A DNA stretch of 29,408 nucleotides from an uncultured Clostridia bacterium (GTDB taxonomy: Bacteria > Bacillota > Clostridia > Lachnospirales > Lachnospiraceae): contig CAMHMG010000005.1 in assembly GCA_946186175.1 (NCBI GenBank), positions 1 through 29,408 of the forward strand, read 5' to 3'. The position numbers and the translations under genes are program-made. Shown one piece after another: positions 24,975 to 29,408 of this stretch (position 1 is the stretch's first letter; the number at the start of each line of letters is the position of its first letter). Below the pieces are notes generated by a model. It had not been told where the DNA came from, did no database searches, and saw only the letters and a list, made by a program, of their open reading frames with translations.

Positions 24975-25514
24975 ATGACGAAGAATAAAGGATATACACT
25001 TGTTGAGATGTTAATTGTAATTGCAATTATGGCCGCACTTGCCGGTCTTTCAATGTATTCTATTGGGGTGATCAGAAATGCAAAGCGTCAGGCTGCTGTC
25101 ACTACATTTGACAACCAGATAAGCAGCTGTCTTGTTAAAACGAAAGCTGTTTCGGAAGTTACGGGAGATAACGTTGTGTGTATGTATATCAGCAAGAAGA
25201 ATACAGGCAGCAAAAATTATTGTATTAAGGTCGGATATAATACAAGTGCCGGAGTGAAAGATGTTGTTAAGGGTACTGTTGCATCTGATACTGATGAGAC
25301 TACATGGGATGCAGTTCTTCCTAAGGATGTTATAAAGATTGAATACAATGGTACTGCTATTGCTGATGGAGGCAGTCAGAAAATAATATTTAACAAGTCT
25401 GATGGTTCAGTTACAATGGGAGGCGGCAGCTATAAGTTTTATAAGAATGATAATGAAGTATATGCTACCGTATATCTCGATGCAGCTACCGGTAAACATT
25501 ATATAAGATATTAG
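24975..25514 (+). CDS. Minor pilin, GspH/FimT-like
   Basis: A 179-residue prepilin. Leader MTKNKG, then YTLVEMLIVIAIMAALAGLS with Tyr at mature position 1 and Glu at position 5. The globular part has three cysteines (SSCLVK, NVVCMYI, NYCIKV) and ends in a beta-rich segment (EVYATVYLDAATGKHYIRY) typical of GspH-like subunits. The size is normal for the class. GGCGGTGA lies upstream of the ATG. It follows the PilX-like gene by 11 bp and precedes the PilW-like gene by about 14 bp, completing a V-X-H-W set. Confidence 0.85.
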   Translation: MTKNKGYTLVEMLIVIAIMAALAGLSMYSIGVIRNAKRQAAVTTFDNQISSCLVKTKAVSEVTGDNVVCMYISKKNTGSKNYCIKVGYNTSAGVKDVVKGTVASDTDETTWDAVLPKDVIKIEYNGTAIADGGSQKIIFNKSDGSVTMGGGSYKFYKNDNEVYATVYLDAATGKHYIRY

Positions 25515-25528
25515 GGGGGGTGATGCAG

Positions 25529-26431
25529 TTGAGTGGTAGAAATAAGGGTTTCTCGCTTATAGAATTGTTAGTTGCAGTCGCCGTAATGTCAATTATCATG
25601 GTTATGGTAGTGCAGATGATGGGTAATTCTTCCGTAATTCTTAGAAAAACTAACAAGAAGCTGGAACTTCAGACAGAGGCACTTGAGTTCAGGGAGCAGT
25701 TTTCAGATATCATTATGCAGGCAACTTACATCAGGGCTGAATCCGGTGATAATTCTATGTATAGACTTGATACGAATATTGATGCAAGCAATCATAATAA
25801 CAGGAAGAGGACTGCATTATTTATGGGTGTTTGTGAAGACTCCTTGGTTTCTGATAATTATCCTAATTATACTGTGGCAGGTGATAATGGTTATGATATA
25901 TATATGAATGATGATGATTATACTTTATATTGTATCGATTCATCTGGAACCAAACATGAATCAGGCAGTACAATACAATCATTTAGAAAATTATTAGATG
26001 GCGCTAATGCCGGTGAACCGCGTTATATCAAGCCTACATATGTATATGTGAGATATCAGAGAAATAATGCTGCAAAGACAGAGAGGTATGCGATTTTCCG
26101 CTTTGTTGCGGACGGTGGAAAATATAAAGTGTATGTAGCTAAAGGAACAATCAACAATATCGATACTGCTGCCAATGATGGCTTTAGTGCTGCTAAGACA
26201 GCCGTTGATGCTAAAGCAACAGCTGCCGGTGATGATGGTCTTATGTCTGATAAGGTAAAGGATGTATATTTCTCAGCTGATTCTCTTGGCAATACTGTAT
26301 TTATTGATATGCAGTTTGAAAATGCAACATACATTAGACAGACATATGAATACAGAGATACAATATCATTACGCAATTCATATGCTCTTACAGTTCCGCC
26401 TAGCAAGATGTTTAAGAAAACAACACCGTAA
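25529..26431 (+). CDS. Minor pilin, PilW/GspJ-like
   Basis: A 300-residue prepilin. Leader MSGRNKG, then FSLIELLVAVAVMSIIMVMV with Phe at mature position 1 and Glu at position 5. The next helix continues as KKLELQTEALEFREQFSDII, a GspJ/PilW-type pattern. The C-terminal region contains strand-rich segments such as NTVFIDMQFENATYIRQTYE. TTG at 25529 gives a leader of 7 residues, like its neighbours, with AGGGGGGGTGA upstream; an in-frame ATG at 25523 and GTG at 25520 overlap that site, so the exact start is uncertain. It is the last pilin gene; 36 bp without a terminator separate it from the fibro-slime gene. Confidence 0.84.
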   Translation: MSGRNKGFSLIELLVAVAVMSIIMVMVVQMMGNSSVILRKTNKKLELQTEALEFREQFSDIIMQATYIRAESGDNSMYRLDTNIDASNHNNRKRTALFMGVCEDSLVSDNYPNYTVAGDNGYDIYMNDDDYTLYCIDSSGTKHESGSTIQSFRKLLDGANAGEPRYIKPTYVYVRYQRNNAAKTERYAIFRFVADGGKYKVYVAKGTINNIDTAANDGFSAAKTAVDAKATAAGDDGLMSDKVKDVYFSADSLGNTVFIDMQFENATYIRQTYEYRDTISLRNSYALTVPPSKMFKKTTP

Positions 26432-26467
26432 CAGTTAATATGATCTTATGAAAGGAGATAGTTGAAG

Positions 26468-29299
26468 ATGAATTTGAAAAAATGTATCAAACGGATTTCT
26501 GCAACATTATTGGCTGCTACGATTATTGTTTCAGGTGTGCCGATTCAGCCTAAGGTTAATGCCGAAGAATATCCCGCGGAGATTCTATTCCCTGTGCAAA
26601 TTCTTGATTTTAGGGCTGATAATATGCTTTTTGAATATAACAGCAGTTTATCAACGTCTAACTTAGAGGGTTCAGGTTCGGGTGGTTTTGGCTCTCTTGG
26701 TGGTTCTTTAAAAGGTATCGTTGAGAATAATCTTGAAAGTGATCCCACAAGTATATATTATGGTCTTCCGGTATATAAAGAGGCAAGAGTAGGTAATGTT
26801 GCGAATCTGACCAAGAAAATGGTTGAAGGCAAATATGATGGATATAGTGAGTGGTATAAGGTTATTAATCAGTGGCATATAGGTAATAAGATTAATCATA
26901 TTTCTGCCAAGCATTATATCAGAAAGAATGAATGGGTTGTTCTTGATGCTGAAGATACAGGCAAATATAAAACAGATTATCAGAATTCACGTTATGGCGG
27001 AATCAGACATTATACTGAACTTGGCGGAAGCGCAACGGTAACTGCGGGTAATGATTGCCTTCAGAGATATTATGTGTCAGGTATTGGCGGTACCGGTAAC
27101 GGCACTGTTACTTTCAAATATGACAATATTTATAATGAAAGATGGAATTATAAAATCAAATTCTTTGGCATGACCAATAAGAGTGATGCTGCTTTCAGTG
27201 TTAAGGTTAATGGGGTAGAATATACCTTAAATTATGCAAATACAGGCTCTAATGTTACACCATTAAAGGATGACAGAACAGGAGATACACTTACTGGTAT
27301 TCATCTTGTTCATGGAGAGAATACGATTGTCATATCCGGTGTATCCGGCAAATCTACACCAAATCTTGACAGGATTGAGGTATCAGGTCAAGATGGTGGT
27401 ACTTATAGCGTACCCCTTGGTACATATGCTGAGTCAAAGGCAAAATATAATATTGACCGTATTAACAATAGTACAGGAGCAGAGGAGCCGGATGGAATTG
27501 CAGATTATGGCTGGTATGATATGGAGACCTGTTATGATTATGCTTATTTTGTCACAGCTAATTTATACAAATATCATCCCAGTTTAAACTCGTTATATAG
27601 TGATTATAATCATCTTATATTTCACAGGTCGGCTGATGTCAGTGGTCTGCCTACTTATGAATTCGCTGGGGACAAAGGTCATACCGGAGCAGATTATGGA
27701 CTGATATATAATCCGACTGATAAATCTATACGTAACGGAAATAATTCACAGACCAATTCTGCAATTGGAGAGTTTAGAACAACCCCAGGACAAATGTTCG
27801 TAGTTGACAGGGTAACAAAGGAGTTTCCTAATCCTGATGGATATCGATTATATAGTGGTGCTGACCAATATGATACAACTCATTATCATAATTACCATTA
27901 TACAATAAGAACCCATAGCCGATTTGTATATAAGAAAGGTAGACATCAGAAATTCTATTTTAATGGTGATGATGATGTGTATGTGTTTGTTAACGGTCAG
28001 TTGGCGATGGATATAGGTGGTGCCCATGAACAGGAAGAAGGAGAAGTTGATCTGGATGCTTTGAACGCATCAGGTAAATTAACTCTTCCTGATGGTCAGC
28101 CTGTTGACTTTGACTTTTTCTACATGGAGCGTCATACAACACAGAGTAACTTCTATGCCAGAATGAATTTCGAACTTGCCAATGATCTGGTAGGTCTTGA
28201 ATGGCCCGATGATATTAAGACATTGGAAGAGCTTGCCATCCCATATGGTTATGTAGTTGATCTTGATTATAGGTTCGAAAGTAACAGAGAGCTGACAACT
28301 AATGCTAATCTTTCTTTCTCTGATATATTTGGTAATAAGATTGGTTCGGAAGGATTCTATCTGGCAGATGGAATAAGGCTGAGAGATGATAAGAAACTTA
28401 CGGTTACTATCAAGCGTGGTTCGGGAGGAGCCCCCGTGGTTAAAGTGTTTGACTTCGCAGACAATAAGACTTTCACGACGGCAGAATCTGATATGGTGGC
28501 AGATTATTTCAAATCTCTTCAGTTTGAACAGGGAGATTCATTAATCATTGACGGAATAATATATGATACAGCTTTGTATAAGTTTGATACGTATACTGAA
28601 ACATCAGATCCCAAAATAAGAAAAATGTCTTTCGAGACTTATGCTGATTATGACATGTATATGACCATGGGCGGCATTAACTCGATAGAGGAAATCGCTC
28701 CTATACATAATAAAGTTACAAAGACTGAGACGGTTAATGTGTTAGTTGATAAACTTACGGTCTCGGTTAAGACAGATTTTGGTGATGATATTGATTACAG
28801 AAAGGATGTATCTCAATTCGGTAAATTCACAATAACCAGACCGGAAACAGAGGATGATTCTGCTACTGTTGAGGATGAGAGGATATTCTATACTAATACC
28901 ATAGATATTTCTAAAGGTAAAAACACATTATTATTTGACCCGGATGTTCCTTCACCGATTCCTGAGAATTCGCCTATTGAATATATACCAACAGGAATTC
29001 CTCGAGGAAGGTATAAGCTTAACATGGATCTGACAGTACTCTCAGGTTATGATCTCTCTGTAGAGATTAAAGTCAAAAAGCCGGATGGAAGTCTTGTAGA
29101 TGTTGAGGTCAAGCAAAGAGATGATCCTTCAACTCCTGAAGATGAAAGTACTAAGATTGTAGACGGTGAAACATATACGTTTAATACATTATATCTGGAT
29201 GTTGAGCCTAAGATTATTAATAAAAAATGGGTATATCCTGAGGTTGAATATATATTGAAGGCGGTTCGTAAAATTAATCCGCTTAAGGATCTTACCTGA
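26468..29299 (+). CDS. Secreted fibro-slime domain protein with carbohydrate-binding-like insertion
   Basis: A 943-residue exported protein. The signal peptide is MNLKKCIKRISATLLAATII..., with likely cleavage near VNA/EE at 32. A fibro-slime fold begins with ILFPVQILDFRADNMLFEY and resumes after about 310, with its hallmark GDDDVYVFVNGQLAMDIGG at about 500-518 and FFYMERHTTQSNFYARMNFE. Residues about 185-311 look like an inserted CBM6/35-type beta-sandwich: ATVTAGNDCLQRYYVSG, AAFSVKVNGVEYTL, IHLVHGENTIVISG, PNLDRIEVSG. The C-terminal 350 residues are beta-rich with no LPXTG, dockerin or membrane anchor. Fibro-slime proteins are named from Fibrobacter succinogenes, where they are associated with adhesion to cellulose. 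ATG at 26468 has AGGAG about 10 nt upstream. It ends the pilus block and may be its adhesin. Confidence 0.85.
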   Translation: MNLKKCIKRISATLLAATIIVSGVPIQPKVNAEEYPAEILFPVQILDFRADNMLFEYNSSLSTSNLEGSGSGGFGSLGGSLKGIVENNLESDPTSIYYGLPVYKEARVGNVANLTKKMVEGKYDGYSEWYKVINQWHIGNKINHISAKHYIRKNEWVVLDAEDTGKYKTDYQNSRYGGIRHYTELGGSATVTAGNDCLQRYYVSGIGGTGNGTVTFKYDNIYNERWNYKIKFFGMTNKSDAAFSVKVNGVEYTLNYANTGSNVTPLKDDRTGDTLTGIHLVHGENTIVISGVSGKSTPNLDRIEVSGQDGGTYSVPLGTYAESKAKYNIDRINNSTGAEEPDGIADYGWYDMETCYDYAYFVTANLYKYHPSLNSLYSDYNHLIFHRSADVSGLPTYEFAGDKGHTGADYGLIYNPTDKSIRNGNNSQTNSAIGEFRTTPGQMFVVDRVTKEFPNPDGYRLYSGADQYDTTHYHNYHYTIRTHSRFVYKKGRHQKFYFNGDDDVYVFVNGQLAMDIGGAHEQEEGEVDLDALNASGKLTLPDGQPVDFDFFYMERHTTQSNFYARMNFELANDLVGLEWPDDIKTLEELAIPYGYVVDLDYRFESNRELTTNANLSFSDIFGNKIGSEGFYLADGIRLRDDKKLTVTIKRGSGGAPVVKVFDFADNKTFTTAESDMVADYFKSLQFEQGDSLIIDGIIYDTALYKFDTYTETSDPKIRKMSFETYADYDMYMTMGGINSIEEIAPIHNKVTKTETVNVLVDKLTVSVKTDFGDDIDYRKDVSQFGKFTITRPETEDDSATVEDERIFYTNTIDISKGKNTLLFDPDVPSPIPENSPIEYIPTGIPRGRYKLNMDLTVLSGYDLSVEIKVKKPDGSLVDVEVKQRDDPSTPEDESTKIVDGETYTFNTLYLDVEPKIINKKWVYPEVEYILKAVRKINPLKDLT

Positions 29300-29321
29300 T
29301 TCTGTTATATAATAATCCATG

Positions 29322-29360
29322 AAACGGTGTGGGTGTATACTCACACCGTTTTGTAATTGT
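29322..29360 (+). terminator. Strong rho-independent terminator ending the pilus block
   Basis: AACGGTGTGGGT (29323-29334) pairs with ACTCACACCGTT (29339-29350), with one G-U pair and a 4-nt loop; an outer A-T pair extends the stem to 13 bp. TTTTGTAATTGTAT overlaps and follows it. It lies 23 bp after the fibro-slime stop and is the first convincing terminator after the one before the pilin gene. Confidence 0.9.
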
Positions 29361-29379
29361 ATCAGCAAGAAAAATAAAC

Positions 29380-29396
29380 CACCTGCTATGCAGGTG
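29380..29396 (-). other. Palindrome at the window edge (terminator or repeat end)
   Basis: CACCTGC and GCAGGTG form a perfect 7-bp stem with a 3-nt loop. On the minus strand it is followed by GTTTATTTTT, so it could terminate a minus-strand gene beyond the window. Short GC-rich hairpins of this style also mark ends of IS200/IS605 elements. The window ends 12 bp later, so neither can be decided. Confidence 0.4.
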
Positions 29397-29408
29397 TGTT
29401 CCCAAATA

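Noticed and set aside
1..29408. CRISPR arrays, tRNA or rRNA genes, transposase genes
   Set aside because: No regularly spaced repeats, cloverleaf-type sequences, rRNA motifs or transposase-like frames were seen on either strand.

Overview
The window is low-GC DNA with Firmicutes-type ribosome binding sites (AGGAGG variants, several GTG/TTG starts). Gene content points to an anaerobic Clostridia, most likely Lachnospiraceae: a ThiI without rhodanese domain, an ireB-ruvX-DUF1292 cluster, a SigK-like sigma factor without pro-sequence, BspA-type leucine-rich and fibro-slime surface proteins, and a Gram-positive type IV pilus locus. The genus assignment is inference; no rRNA or other marker is present.

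Positions 1-9894 hold mostly housekeeping genes. A cysteine desulfurase (5' end outside the window) and thiI form a sulfur-transfer pair. A small HPr-like gene lies on the minus strand, divergent from mtaB. Then ireB, ruvX, a DUF1292 gene, ribonuclease J, a YlbF-family gene, a short MltG-like membrane protein, a TrmR-type O-methyltransferase and a U32 (TrhP-type) protein follow closely on the plus strand. The order ireB-ruvX-DUF1292-mltG-trmR-trhP matches the B. subtilis yrzL-yrrK-yrzB-yrrL-yrrM-yrrN/O neighbourhood, with rnj and ylbF placed inside it. Several products act on tRNA (ThiI, MtaB, TrmR, TrhP) or on RNA turnover (RNase J, YlbF).

Positions 9871-10512 encode a SigK-like sigma factor on the minus strand. 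Its 3' end overlaps the end of the U32 gene by 24 bp.

Positions 10693-29299 form one long plus-strand block for a type IV pilus. It starts with a secreted DUF6273/leucine-rich-repeat protein. Next come the extension ATPase PilB, retraction ATPase PilT, platform protein PilC, a cysteine-free major pilin, a prepilin peptidase, a fused PilM-PilN, an enlarged PilO, and four minor pilin-like proteins (PilV-, PilX/GspK-, GspH- and PilW-like). It ends with a 943-residue secreted fibro-slime protein containing a probable carbohydrate-binding insertion. A strong terminator follows at about 29322-29351. A promoter with a palindrome lies before pilC, and hairpins flank the major pilin gene, so expression is probably adjusted within the block. 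The overall picture is a retractable pilus with unusually large minor subunits and surface adhesins, plausibly for attachment to plant fibre or other glycans. That function is inferred, not shown.
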